45,899 nucleotides of DNA from Bacteroidales bacterium. Its GTDB lineage: Bacteria > Bacteroidota > Bacteroidia > Bacteroidales > Tenuifilaceae. Every line of letters starts with the position of its first letter. Position 1 is the stretch's first letter. Positions 1 through 7,354 of this stretch are shown here, in pieces. The stretch is from NCBI GenBank assembly GCA_013141385.1, contig JABFRB010000031.1, positions 1 through 45,899 of the forward strand, read 5' to 3'. The translations under genes were made by a program, and so were the position numbers. The notes beneath the pieces are model-generated. The model saw only the letters and a program-made list of their open reading frames with translations. It did no database searches and was not told where the DNA came from.

Positions 1-1
1 T

Positions 2-106
2 GATTCCATTGTAAGCCAAACAAGGGAAATTGTTCGCCCTGGCCGAAAGCATGAAAGAAAAAAACGCCCAAAGAAACTCTACTATATGAATTACAAACCT
101 TTATAG
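2..106 (+). CDS. C-terminal end of a probable IS4-type transposase (partial)
   Basis: An open frame enters from the left edge and stops at 104-106, giving 34 residues. The readable tail is very basic and contains VRPGRKHERKKRPKK followed by LYYMNYKPL. This resembles the conserved basic C-terminus of some IS4-superfamily transposases. Only the end is visible, so the family call rests on a short stretch. I found no inverted repeat closing the element just downstream, so the insertion sequence boundary is not defined. Confidence 0.4.
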   Translation, partial: DSIVSQTREIVRPGRKHERKKRPKKLYYMNYKPL

Positions 107-369
107 CTTAAGTCAACGACATTGATACAAATATTAGAAATAACCACCTTAAAAATGCCAGTCACTAACAAAGGCTCATACGCAATGCTGGTTTTCTCCC
201 GCTCTTCGAAGTTTAACGAAGCGTAACTTCGTCGTTTTTAAATAGCGGTCTTAGACCGCACCAATACCAAATTAAAATCTATTGATTTATTAGAATACCA
301 TTACTTTAATACGAGAATGTCAGGTTAAGAGCAATTAGGTGTTTTCGTGCTTTTGTGGCATTACCACTA
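107..369. other. Noncoding stretch with hairpins and a repeat fragment
   Basis: No convincing gene here. There is a short palindrome GCGGTCTTAGACCGC at 245-259. From about 321 there is one arm of a dispersed repeat (CAGGTTAAGAGCAATTAGG, then a GTTTTCGTG-rich stretch) that recurs at 855, 1349 and 1512. The promoter of the next gene begins at the end of this stretch. Confidence 0.5.
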
Positions 370-401
370 TTTGGCAACATCTTCCAAATTAACTATCTTT
401 G
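370..401 (+). promoter_or_regulatory. Bacteroidota-type promoter of the MNT gene
   Basis: TTTG at 370-373 and TATCTTTG at 394-401 are separated by exactly 20 bases, matching the TTTG-N19/21-TAnnTTTG consensus. The -7 box ends only four bases before the ATG at 406. Transcription would therefore start at or next to the start codon, giving a leaderless or nearly leaderless message. Confidence 0.65.
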
Positions 402-405
402 TACT

Positions 406-702
406 ATGAACCTGATTGAACGAAATATTGACAAGATTCGTGACTTGTGTTCAAAGCACAAGGTTAAACGGTTATTCGTATTTGGTTCAGTACTGACCGA
501 TAGATTCAAAAAGGATAGTGATGTTGACTTAGTTGTAGATTTTCAGGGCGTAGATCTTTATGAATATGCTGACAACTATTTTGACTTAAAAGAATCACTA
601 GAAAAACTTTTTAAACGTGAGGTGGATTTATTGGAGGAAAAAGCAATAAAGAATCCGTACCTACGACAATCCATTGATTCATCAAAGCAACTCATTTACT
701 GA
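406..702 (+). CDS. MNT-type nucleotidyltransferase (antitoxin of a MNT/HEPN pair)
   Basis: A 98-residue minimal nucleotidyltransferase. The signature is GSVLTDRFKKDSDVDLVVDF at about residues 28-47: a GS motif followed by DxD metal-binding aspartates. A third acidic residue lies in REVDLLE. Proteins of this family pair with HEPN (DUF86) RNase toxins, and several neutralise them by modifying the toxin. The frame is open from 355, but the start at 406 is preferred because the family N-terminus begins there and the promoter box ends at 401. The product keeps its usual C-terminus (SKQLIY). The expected HEPN partner downstream is reduced to a remnant. Confidence 0.85.
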   Translation: MNLIERNIDKIRDLCSKHKVKRLFVFGSVLTDRFKKDSDVDLVVDFQGVDLYEYADNYFDLKESLEKLFKREVDLLEEKAIKNPYLRQSIDSSKQLIY

Positions 703-704
703 TA

Positions 705-770
705 GCGAACATTGTTATCAATCACCTTCCAAAGTTGAAAGAAGAAATCACCTCGAAATTAGAAGAATAA
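705..770 (+). pseudogene. 3' remnant of a HEPN (DUF86) toxin gene
   Basis: Just after the MNT stop, in another frame, a short open stretch reads ANIVINHLPKLKEEITSKLEE and then a stop. This resembles the C-terminal helix of HEPN/DUF86 proteins, which commonly end in an N-x-LP-x-LKxEI-type sequence. Nothing upstream supplies the rest of a HEPN domain, so most of the toxin gene appears deleted. The match is short and the call is an inference from sequence plus position. Confidence 0.5.
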
Positions 771-854
771 AAGGCTACACACAACCTACCTAACCTAGGC
801 ATTCAAACAAATATACAGGTAAAACTAAACAGTCATTTTTGTATTGCCAGTTCT

Positions 855-940
855 CAGGTAAGAGCAATTTGGTGTTTTCGTGATTTTGTAGCATTAATTT
901 TATTTAAACAGTTCTAGCCACCAAAACACCAAAGCACAAA
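855..940. repeat. Dispersed palindromic repeat, CCACCAAAACACC family
   Basis: One arm runs TTTGGTGTTTTCGTG into ATTTTGTAGC (about 869-892). The opposite arm is AGCCACCAAAACACCAAAGC at about 916-935. The arms are imperfect inverted copies. Related copies or arms occur at 321-362, 1349-1384, 1479-1595 and 36504-36590. It is intergenic and has no coding capacity. Confidence 0.7.
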
Positions 941-951
941 AAACCACTAAA

Positions 952-1380
952 CTATAACACAAAACGTTTTATTCCTTGCCCGATATTAACAACATTAAAG
1001 TTGATTAAGTAACCCAAACGTTTATCTGTTAATTTCATGTGGCTTAATACTTGGGCTTCCCAAACAGGATTTACTAAATCTACCGCCTTAATTTCACAGA
1101 TTATTCTGTCCTCAACCAGAACATCTAATCTTAACCCTTCGTTAAAGGTGATTCCATCATAAACAATGGGAATATCAATTTGGCGAAGGCACTTTAACCC
1201 TCTTTTGGCTAGCTCGTGGCAGAAACAAATTTCATATACCTTCTCAAGCAAGCCTGGACCTAAATTCTTATGAACCGTATAAGCAGCATCAACTATTTTC
1301 TTACCCATAATATCTAGTTCATCAGGAATGGGCGTGTACTTTTTTTGGTGTAATTTGGTGTCTTCGTGATTTTGTGGCAT
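952..1380 (-). CDS. GxxExxY family protein (PD-(D/E)XK-like)
   Basis: A 142-residue protein with the family signature GPGLLEKVYE (about residues 41-50). The nuclease-like core follows: RLDVLVEDRIICEIKAV carries the aspartate and the ExK of a PD-(D/E)XK fold, and LGYLINFNV comes later. The biochemical role of GxxExxY proteins is not established as far as I know. The first 14 residues (MPQNHEDTKLHQKK) are encoded by an arm of the dispersed repeat around 1340-1384. A later methionine (start 1308) would cut into the IPDEL segment that homologues keep, so the longer form is preferred. Confidence 0.85.
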   Translation of the reverse strand: MPQNHEDTKLHQKKYTPIPDELDIMGKKIVDAAYTVHKNLGPGLLEKVYEICFCHELAKRGLKCLRQIDIPIVYDGITFNEGLRLDVLVEDRIICEIKAVDLVNPVWEAQVLSHMKLTDKRLGYLINFNVVNIGQGIKRFVL

Positions 1381-1478
1381 AACCTCTAGTTTTAAACAAA
1401 GTAAATATTTTTCATCAATTCCTCAAAACCTCCGCTTGTCGAAATCTGTATGTTAACCATAACTTAGGCGAGCAAAGT

Positions 1479-1595
1479 TTAGCCACCAAAACACCAAAAC
1501 ACAAAAAGTTGGGTTAAGAACAATTTGGAGTTTCGTGATTTTGTAGCATTAACTTTATTTAAACATTTCTAGCCGCCAAAACACCAAAGCACTAA
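1479..1595. repeat. Dispersed palindromic repeat, CCACCAAAACACC family (double copy)
   Basis: AGCCACCAAAACACCAAAAC at 1481-1500 is followed by a TTGGAGTTTCGTGATTTTG arm at about 1523-1541 and then AGCCGCCAAAACACCAAAGC at 1571-1590. The copy lies between the GxxExxY gene and the reductase gene and accounts for most of that gap. The block 1535-1590 closely matches 882-935. Confidence 0.7.
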
Positions 1596-1700
1596 ATTTG
1601 CTTGCTGCCCCTGCTCTCCGATAACAAACTATCGCCAAGAATTATTCAAATCAAACAAAAGGGATTAGAGTATTGTTTTACAGTCAAAATTGATTGCAAA

Positions 1701-2267
1701 ATGAGAAGCTTAGTATATTTTATGCACGCATCACTCGATGGTTTTGTTGCTGGATTGAATGGTGAACTGAACTGGGTAACTGTTGATGATGAAATATTTG
1801 ATTTTGTTACAACGTTGACAGACCAAGCAGATACGGCGTTATATGGTCGGGTTACATATCAAATGATGGAAGCATACTGGCCAACAGTAGGTGAACAGCC
1901 TAATGCAAGTAGACATGATAAGGAGCATTCAATTTGGTATAAGAATGTTTCAAAGGTTGTTCTATCAAAAACAATTAGCGAGGCGGGATTATTGAATACA
2001 AAGGTTATAAGTGATAATCTTGCAGAGAATATAAAGGAATTAAAGCAACAGTCGGGTAAAAATATATTGATTTTTGGTAGTCCAAGAGCGTCTCATTCAC
2101 TTTTAAATGCTGGATTAGTAGATGAGTTTTGGATTTTTGTAAATCCAATTCTATTAGGAGAGGGTATTGCGTTATTTAAAAATGTACCGGAATCAATCAA
2201 ACTAAAACTTTTGGATTTTAAAACATTTGCCTCTGGTGTGGTTGCGCTTCATTATGGAAAAGAGTAG
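1701..2267 (+). CDS. Dihydrofolate reductase family protein (RibD C-terminal domain)
   Basis: A 188-residue protein. MRSLVYFMHASLDGFVAG is the typical start of the RibD_C/DHFR-like fold. The strand-helix pattern ALYGRVTYQMMEAYWP and the nucleotide-binding stretch ILIFGSPRASHSLL follow, with NPILLGEGIALF near the end. Such proteins are NAD(P)H-dependent reductases of mostly unknown substrate; the canonical DHFR active site is not evident. The frame is open from 1602, but the extra 33 residues lie partly in repeat sequence and have no family match, so 1701 is chosen. Confidence 0.85.
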   Translation: MRSLVYFMHASLDGFVAGLNGELNWVTVDDEIFDFVTTLTDQADTALYGRVTYQMMEAYWPTVGEQPNASRHDKEHSIWYKNVSKVVLSKTISEAGLLNTKVISDNLAENIKELKQQSGKNILIFGSPRASHSLLNAGLVDEFWIFVNPILLGEGIALFKNVPESIKLKLLDFKTFASGVVALHYGKE

Positions 2268-2319
2268 AAGAATTCACGTCAACCCTCAGCATCACACATT
2301 AGCAATTACTTTCCTAAAA

Positions 2320-2334
2320 ATCGCAAATTGCGAT
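2320..2334. other. Short palindrome ATCGCAAATTGCGAT
   Basis: A perfect dyad (arms ATCGCAA and TTGCGAT) about 50 bases after the reductase gene. The same outer arms (ATCGCA/TGCGAT) recur at 14541-14559 and 30557-30571. No T-run follows, so it does not look like a terminator. Confidence 0.5.
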
Positions 2335-2467
2335 ATCCCATGATACTTTTTGCTTACACGGTGGTTTGCTTCGGAGGGGATAAATGGTTGTGAGGGTGTA
2401 ACACTTTTATTGGATTTCAAATTGTGTGAATTATGTTGATCCTAAGTTTAGGATCAGATTGTTGCTT

Positions 2468-2733
2468 TGTCATGCTGAACGGAGTGAAGCATCTAAGTTC
2501 CTTCGCTTCGCTCAGGATGACAGGGGGAGATTCTTGGCTTTGTTGATAACCGATTTTGCAAACCGAATGTAGTGAGTTCATCTAAGATCCTTCGCTTCGC
2601 TCAGGATGACAAAGGTTTCATATTACAGCTCATCATCATTAAGGAAAGGGGTTGAAATTTTCAGAGCATACTGTTTCTTGTCATGCTGAACGGAGTGAAG
2701 CATCTAAGTTCCTTCGCTTCGCTCAGGATGACA
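2468..2733. repeat. Three copies of a TGTCATGCTGAAC palindromic repeat
   Basis: Full copies at 2468-2522 and 2679-2733 begin TGTCATGCTGAACGGAGTGA and end TTCGCTTCGCTCAGGATGAC plus A. The ends TGTCAT and ATGACA are inverted. A diverged copy lies at 2561-2611. Similar short dispersed repeats are common in Bacteroidota. They fill most of the 490-base gap between the reductase gene and tpiA, and no gene is seen there. Confidence 0.8.
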
Positions 2734-2759
2734 ATGTACATTGAATTGATGCTATTCTA

Positions 2760-3515
2760 CTAAAACGAGCAGGCAATAGCAATAAAATCATCGGCAACTA
2801 GTGATGCTCCGCCAATTAAACCACCATCAACATCAGGTCTTGCAAATATCTCCTCGGCATTGGATGGCTTGCAGCTTCCGCCGTAAAGTATGCTGATGCT
2901 ATCGGCAACCTCTTTGCCAAATTTCTTGGCTATTGTAGTACGAATGAATGCATGCATATCTTGTGCCTGCTGCGAGGTAGCATTTTTCCCAGTACCAATT
3001 GCCCAAACTGGTTCGTAGGCAATTACAACCTGCATCATTTGTTCTTTGGTAAGTTCAAATAGCGATTCGCTTACCTGTTTCTCAACAACCTCAAAGTATT
3101 TGTTGGATTCGCGTTCATTCAGCTTCTCACCGCAGCAGTAAATAGGAATTAAGCGGTTCTCCAATGCTTGCTTTATTTTTCGGTAAAGCATTTTATTATC
3201 CTCGTTAAAGAACTCTCTTCTTTCAGAATGTCCTATAACAACATAGGTTGCACCAATTGATGAGATCATTGTTGCAGAAACTTCACCCGTGTAAGCTCCT
3301 TTTACCCATTCTGCGCAATTCTGTGCTCCAACTTTAACAGCAGTACCCTTGGTGAGTTTTGTAATCTCGTTGATACTTGTAAAAGGGGGAATTAAAACAA
3401 GTTCAATAGTTTTTGGAACAGTAATCGATTTTTCAATTACACTTTTAGTTAACTCCATCCCTTCTGCAAGGGTTGTATTCATTTTCCAGTTTCCTGCAAC
3501 AATTCGTTTTCTCAT
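2760..3515 (-). CDS. tpiA: Triosephosphate isomerase
   Basis: A 251-residue cytosolic glycolytic enzyme that interconverts dihydroxyacetone phosphate and glyceraldehyde 3-phosphate. The N-terminus has VAGNWKMN with the catalytic lysine. GHSERR carries the catalytic histidine. AYEPVWAIGTGKNA holds the catalytic glutamate and flexible loop 6. ILYGGSCKPSN and DGGLIGGASL form the phosphate-binding end. Length is normal for the family. It stands alone on the minus strand, with a TACTTTTG promoter box just upstream. Confidence 0.98.
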   Translation of the reverse strand: MRKRIVAGNWKMNTTLAEGMELTKSVIEKSITVPKTIELVLIPPFTSINEITKLTKGTAVKVGAQNCAEWVKGAYTGEVSATMISSIGATYVVIGHSERREFFNEDNKMLYRKIKQALENRLIPIYCCGEKLNERESNKYFEVVEKQVSESLFELTKEQMMQVVIAYEPVWAIGTGKNATSQQAQDMHAFIRTTIAKKFGKEVADSISILYGGSCKPSNAEEIFARPDVDGGLIGGASLVADDFIAIACSF

Positions 3516-3551
3516 AATCTTAATGTTTAAAATATCAATCTATATAAAAGC

Positions 3552-3559
3552 CAAAAGTA
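3552..3559 (-). promoter_or_regulatory. -7 box of the tpiA promoter
   Basis: On the minus strand the bases read TACTTTTG, matching TAnnTTTG, about 37 bases before the tpiA start. I see no clear TTTG at the -33 distance, so support comes from the -7 box only. Confidence 0.4.
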
Positions 3560-3624
3560 CAAAAATTAGGAGTTGTAGGTAGAACGATTTAACAACAAAG
3601 TATTAATCTATATTATTTTATTGT

Positions 3625-3905
3625 GATGCTGTTATATTGTGTAGCAGTTTTGCTGTGGGGCTGTGATGATGTTTTGCTGTGATGCGGTTTTGCTGTTTTG
3701 CTGTTTTGCAGTGGGGCTGTGTTGTAGTGGTTTTGTAGGGCTATGGTGGAGTATTGCATCTAACACAACGTCTTTCAATATCCTTACAAAGTACAACATC
3801 AGTACAATAACAAAAACTCACGGCAAAACAGCCTCACAGCAAAACGGTTTCACTGTTGCACAGCCTCACGGCCTCACAGCAAAACTGTATCACTGTAACA
3901 CAAAC
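3625..3905. repeat. Degenerate TTTTGCTG / CAGCAAAAC inverted tandem repeat
   Basis: The left half holds many near-copies of TTTTGCTG(TGATG). The right half holds near-copies of CCTCACAGCAAAAC and related CACTGT units, so the block is a loose inverted repeat about 280 bases long. The middle (about 3755-3815) is ordinary sequence. An open frame at 3663-3965 runs through it but is an artefact of the low-complexity repeat. It lies between tpiA and the permease gene. Confidence 0.65.
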
Positions 3906-3911
3906 CTAGTT

Positions 3912-4994
3912 TTAAGTAAATTTGATTCGAGGATCGAGCATTGCGTAAACAATATCCACAAGTAAATTCACAATCACAAAAATCAAGGATATTGCAATAA
4001 CGCACCCGATAACGAGTGGAACATCATAGCTTGTTAGGGCATTAACCATTACGTATCCAAGCCCTTTCCAGCCAAAGATATACTCAACAAAAATTACCCC
4101 AGCCATAAGCGAGGCAAACCAACCCGAAATAGCAGTTACAACAGGGTTTAATGAATTACGAAGTGCATGTCGCCAAAGAACCTTCCCAAACGATAGCCCT
4201 TTGGCTTTTGCAGTTCTAATATAATCCTGCGAAAGAGTTTCGAGAAGCGAACTTCTGGTAAGTTGGGTAACAATAGAGAGCGGCCTCAGACCCAGTGTAA
4301 GCGTTGGTAGGATTAGGTTTTTCAATTGAAGATGTATTCCCTCTCCAAAATCATCAACCACCCAAAGGTTACCAGTTAGATTTAATCCCGTGTATTTCCC
4401 AAGGACAAATGCAAAGAACCAGCCAATAAGTATTGCCGCAAAGAACGATGGGAGCGACATGCCAATTGCTGAGAATACAATGGAAAATCTATCGATAAAT
4501 TTGTCCTTTTTGATTGCTGAGATCATCCCCAATGCAATGCCAAATATGGTTGCAAAAATCATGGAGGTAAAAGCAAGGATAAATGTATTTGGTAGCGTCT
4601 CGCTTATAATGGACGTAACTGTTTTCTGACTTTGGTAGGAGCGACGCAGGTATGGCGATTTGATTACTATTACTCTCGATTTTGTAAGTTTAACCAGTTT
4701 GATGTAATTCTTATAGGATGTTTTGTCTAAATATATATAGCTTGATTTTGAGCGTGGGTTATGGATGGAGATAGGAGAGATGTCGTTCAAATATTTAAGA
4801 TATTGAGAAAAAACAGGTCTATCAAGACCAAGATCATGACGAACAGCTGCAAGTGATGTTGAATCGGTACGTTGACCCATCATCATCCTTGCAGGATCAC
4901 CTGGTACTAGGTTGAAAAGTATAAAGATCAAAGTAACTACTCCCCAGATGATGAGGATGCTGTAGAGTAATTTTTTGATGAGGTATTTTAGCAT
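3912..4994 (-). CDS. OppB/DppB-type ABC transporter permease
   Basis: A 360-residue inner-membrane permease of the peptide/nickel family. It starts with a transmembrane helix and the VTLIFILFNLVPGDPARM motif typical of OppB/DppB. About 80 residues of soluble loop follow, then the binding-protein-dependent permease domain with about five helices. The coupling (EAA) loop is visible as DYIRTAKAKGLSFGKVLWRH. In this transporter class a second permease, ATPases and a binding protein are needed. None is adjacent, so the rest of the system must lie elsewhere. Substrate cannot be assigned from sequence alone. Confidence 0.92.
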   Translation of the reverse strand: MLKYLIKKLLYSILIIWGVVTLIFILFNLVPGDPARMMMGQRTDSTSLAAVRHDLGLDRPVFSQYLKYLNDISPISIHNPRSKSSYIYLDKTSYKNYIKLVKLTKSRVIVIKSPYLRRSYQSQKTVTSIISETLPNTFILAFTSMIFATIFGIALGMISAIKKDKFIDRFSIVFSAIGMSLPSFFAAILIGWFFAFVLGKYTGLNLTGNLWVVDDFGEGIHLQLKNLILPTLTLGLRPLSIVTQLTRSSLLETLSQDYIRTAKAKGLSFGKVLWRHALRNSLNPVVTAISGWFASLMAGVIFVEYIFGWKGLGYVMVNALTSYDVPLVIGCVIAISLIFVIVNLLVDIVYAMLDPRIKFT

Positions 4995-5008
4995 AGTCTT
5001 TTAAGTGA

Positions 5009-5150
5009 ACAGATAAAAGATAAAAGATAAAAGTGAAAAATGAAAAATGGTAAGTGTCAAGTGACAGGATAAACTAAGGAACTTTCTTTGACTCCCGTCT
5101 TCGGACTTCCAACTTTTCACTTTTCATTTTTCACTTTCCTCTTTTCATTT
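5009..5150. repeat. AAGTGAAAAATG inverted repeat
   Basis: The left side has AAAGATAAAAGTGAAAAATG; the right side has CACTTTTCATTTTTCACTTT. They are roughly inverted and separated by about 70 bases. The block fills the gap between mazG and the permease gene and overlaps the last codons of mazG. Confidence 0.5.
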
Positions 5151-5942
5151 ATCATATTTCTTTGCTTCTTCCCAAATTACATTCATTTCATCGAGTGTCA
5201 TATCCTTTAGGGAGCGACCCAGTTTTATGGTTTTCTCTTCAAGGTAACCAAATCGTTTAATAAACTTTCTGTTTGTGCGTTCTAGTGCTGTTTCGGGCTC
5301 GATATTATAAAGCCTTGCAGCATTTACTAGAGAGAACAGAAGATCGCCAAATTCGGCCTCCATTTTATCAGGATTGTTAGCAGATATCTCGGCCTTTAGC
5401 TCATCCATTTCTTCTTCAACTTTCTCCCAAATTTGTGAGCGAACCTCCCAATCGAAACCAACAGCCTTGACTTTTTCCTGAATTCTATTCGCTTTTATCA
5501 ATGCTGGTAATGCTTTGGGAACCCCTGAAAGGATTGTTTTATTCCCATCCTTTTCTTTTGTTTTTAGTTGCTCCCAGTTTTCAATCACATCGTTTGAGCT
5601 ATTAACCTTTACCTCCCCAAATACGTGTGGGTGGCGGAATATCAATTTATCACAAAGACTATTGATAACATCAGTAATATCGAAAGCATTTTTCTCGGAG
5701 CCAATCTTAGCGTAAAATACGATGTGTAATAGGATATCACCTAATTCCTTTTTAATAAGGTTGAGATCATTATCGAGTACCCCTTCGGAGAGTTCATATG
5801 TTTCTTCAATAGTATTAGGTCTTAAACTTTCCAGTGTTTGCTCCCTATCCCATGGGCATTTCTCTCTCAATTCATCCATAATGTTAAGCAACCTTTCGAA
5901 GGCGAGGAGAGCATTTTTTTTGTTTGAATCGTTTAGGTTCAT
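5145..5942 (-). CDS. mazG: Nucleoside triphosphate pyrophosphohydrolase MazG
   Basis: A 265-residue cytosolic enzyme that hydrolyses NTPs and dNTPs to monophosphate and pyrophosphate and helps limit non-canonical nucleotides. Two MazG domains are visible. The first has CPWDREQTLESLRPNTIEET and then KELGDILLHIVFYAKI. The second has the EExxE-type motif KVEEEMDELKAE and AEFGDLLFSLVNAARL. Both carry the acidic clusters that bind magnesium. Length matches the two-domain type. This is the housekeeping MazG, unrelated to the mazEF pair at 11.3 kb. Confidence 0.96.
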   Translation of the reverse strand: MNLNDSNKKNALLAFERLLNIMDELREKCPWDREQTLESLRPNTIEETYELSEGVLDNDLNLIKKELGDILLHIVFYAKIGSEKNAFDITDVINSLCDKLIFRHPHVFGEVKVNSSNDVIENWEQLKTKEKDGNKTILSGVPKALPALIKANRIQEKVKAVGFDWEVRSQIWEKVEEEMDELKAEISANNPDKMEAEFGDLLFSLVNAARLYNIEPETALERTNRKFIKRFGYLEEKTIKLGRSLKDMTLDEMNVIWEEAKKYDK

Positions 5943-6079
5943 TGTTTTTGTTTTGCTTTGTTACTGTGAAGCAAGTTATTGATTTTGATTAATCGGTTAA
6001 ATATGAAATATAAGCCATGATCCAGTTCGTCTATTGTTTTGAATACATTTCTGAAATTAATAGTATCTCAAACTGCGTC

Positions 6080-6222
6080 TATTGTTATGTTAACTTTATA
6101 ACTCAATAAAAAACCACCCCTACCCCTCCTTAATAAGGAGGGGAATCAACCGAACTACTCTGTTATAGCCCCTTTTTAAGGGGTTGGGGTTTATTCTTCA
6201 TATTAGATTCACATAACATTAT
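6080..6222. repeat. Palindromic repeat with CCCCTCCTTAATAAGGAGGGG core
   Basis: The ends TTGTTATGTTAAC (near 6080) and CACATAACATTA (near 6222) are imperfectly inverted. Internally there are two hairpins: CCCCTCC/GGAGGGG and CCCCTTTTTAAGGGG. It occupies the middle of the roughly 330-base gap between the SAM adenosyltransferase gene and mazG, in which no gene is seen. Confidence 0.6.
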
Positions 6223-6274
6223 CAACCTATGCTAATAATTTTAAAATATAATTTTTTACAGCATCACAATGTCA

Positions 6275-7066
6275 CTAATCATAAAACTTAATCCTAATGC
6301 TCGATCCATTATTCAGGTTAAGTAGCTGCGATGCGTAGCCACTATTAATGGCAATTTCCAGCAATCCTGCTGAGTTAAATAAGGCTACGAGTTCACCAGC
6401 ATCAACATCATTGTAATTAATTGATATTGTGTTAACCTTGTTATGTTGACTTTGAACGTGGATTTCGAATTTCCTACCTTGACCCACCTTATCGAATAAA
6501 TCCTTAGAAACATTGGTAATGGCATTAAAGTAGGAATCGATATAAATTACGCCTCCTGTAATCGCATTGTTCTCATTTGTTGCTCTTAGTGGAATTCTCT
6601 GATCGAAATTATTCACTAAACTGGCAACTTCCGATAAGTCTTTGCCCTTGTAAAAAGCATCGATAGCAGCAATGGATGAACCAAGAGAAGCGAAACTTCC
6701 TTCGGCCTCAAACGGGAATGCAAATACGTTTTGTGGCGGTTCTTTGAACATCAAACCTATAATCCCATTATCAGGCACTACAAAATGATGATCGTTATGG
6801 CTAAAGGCAAGCATTCTATGCGATTGGCTCTCACTATTTACCATTACAAGGTGAATAGTTCCTTTAGGAAAGTGCTTGTAGCTGTATCTTAGAACAAAAG
6901 CCGCATGGTTTAGGTTGAAAATGGGTACTTGATTTGTAATCTCAACAATTTTCAGGTCAGGGCATGTGGTTACAAGTTTACCCCGAAGGACTCCATTGTA
7001 GTAATCGTGCTGGTTCCAATCGGTTGTTAGAGTAAGTATCTTGTTTGCCAAAACTTCGTTATCCAT
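6275..7066 (-). CDS. SAM hydroxide adenosyltransferase (DUF62 family)
   Basis: A 263-residue protein of the fluorinase/chlorinase superfamily. Most members hydrolyse S-adenosylmethionine to adenosine and methionine using hydroxide. ILTLTTDWNQHDYYNGVLRG near the N-terminus corresponds to the family TDFG-x-D-x-YVG-x-KG motif, with W replacing the usual F and the aspartate kept. VVPDNGIIGLMF matches the conserved central PDNG motif. The C-terminal beta-barrel domain includes GGVIYIDSYFNAITN. The physiological role of these enzymes is not settled. It is a single gene flanked by repeats. Confidence 0.9.
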   Translation of the reverse strand: MDNEVLANKILTLTTDWNQHDYYNGVLRGKLVTTCPDLKIVEITNQVPIFNLNHAAFVLRYSYKHFPKGTIHLVMVNSESQSHRMLAFSHNDHHFVVPDNGIIGLMFKEPPQNVFAFPFEAEGSFASLGSSIAAIDAFYKGKDLSEVASLVNNFDQRIPLRATNENNAITGGVIYIDSYFNAITNVSKDLFDKVGQGRKFEIHVQSQHNKVNTISINYNDVDAGELVALFNSAGLLEIAINSGYASQLLNLNNGSSIRIKFYD

Positions 7067-7211
7067 TCACATTCCTGATTATTCTACAAAGTTGTAAAAA
7101 ATAAAGTAGCTACCCATAAAGATTGTAAAAAAAGGTTATCAGTTTTAATTAACATCAAACCATCAAGTATCTCTAAATTGTTAAATTTGGATTTTTATTT
7201 GAATGAAGAGA

Positions 7212-7282
7212 TTTTGGAATAACGGAATGATGGAATTGTTGCTTTCTTCGATTTGTTCTTCTAGTATTCCAACATTCCAATG
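7212..7282. repeat. TTGGAATAACGGAATG inverted repeat
   Basis: TTTTGGAATAACGGAATGATGG and, 25 bases on, TAGTATTCCAACATTCCAATG form a loose inverted pair. A related phrase (TTTGGAATGATGGAA) occurs at about 18810. It sits in the 288-base divergent gap between the SAM adenosyltransferase gene and the PhoH gene. Confidence 0.45.
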
Positions 7283-7354
7283 TAAGTTAGAACTAAAAAT
7301 TGTTTCTATTTCACAGTGGTTATTACAATTAAATAATAAATACAACCTGCGAAC

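Noticed and set aside
3663-3965. 100-residue plus-strand frame with cysteine-rich start
   Set aside because: It runs through the low-complexity TTTTGCTG repeat and overlaps the end of the permease gene; composition is a product of the repeat.
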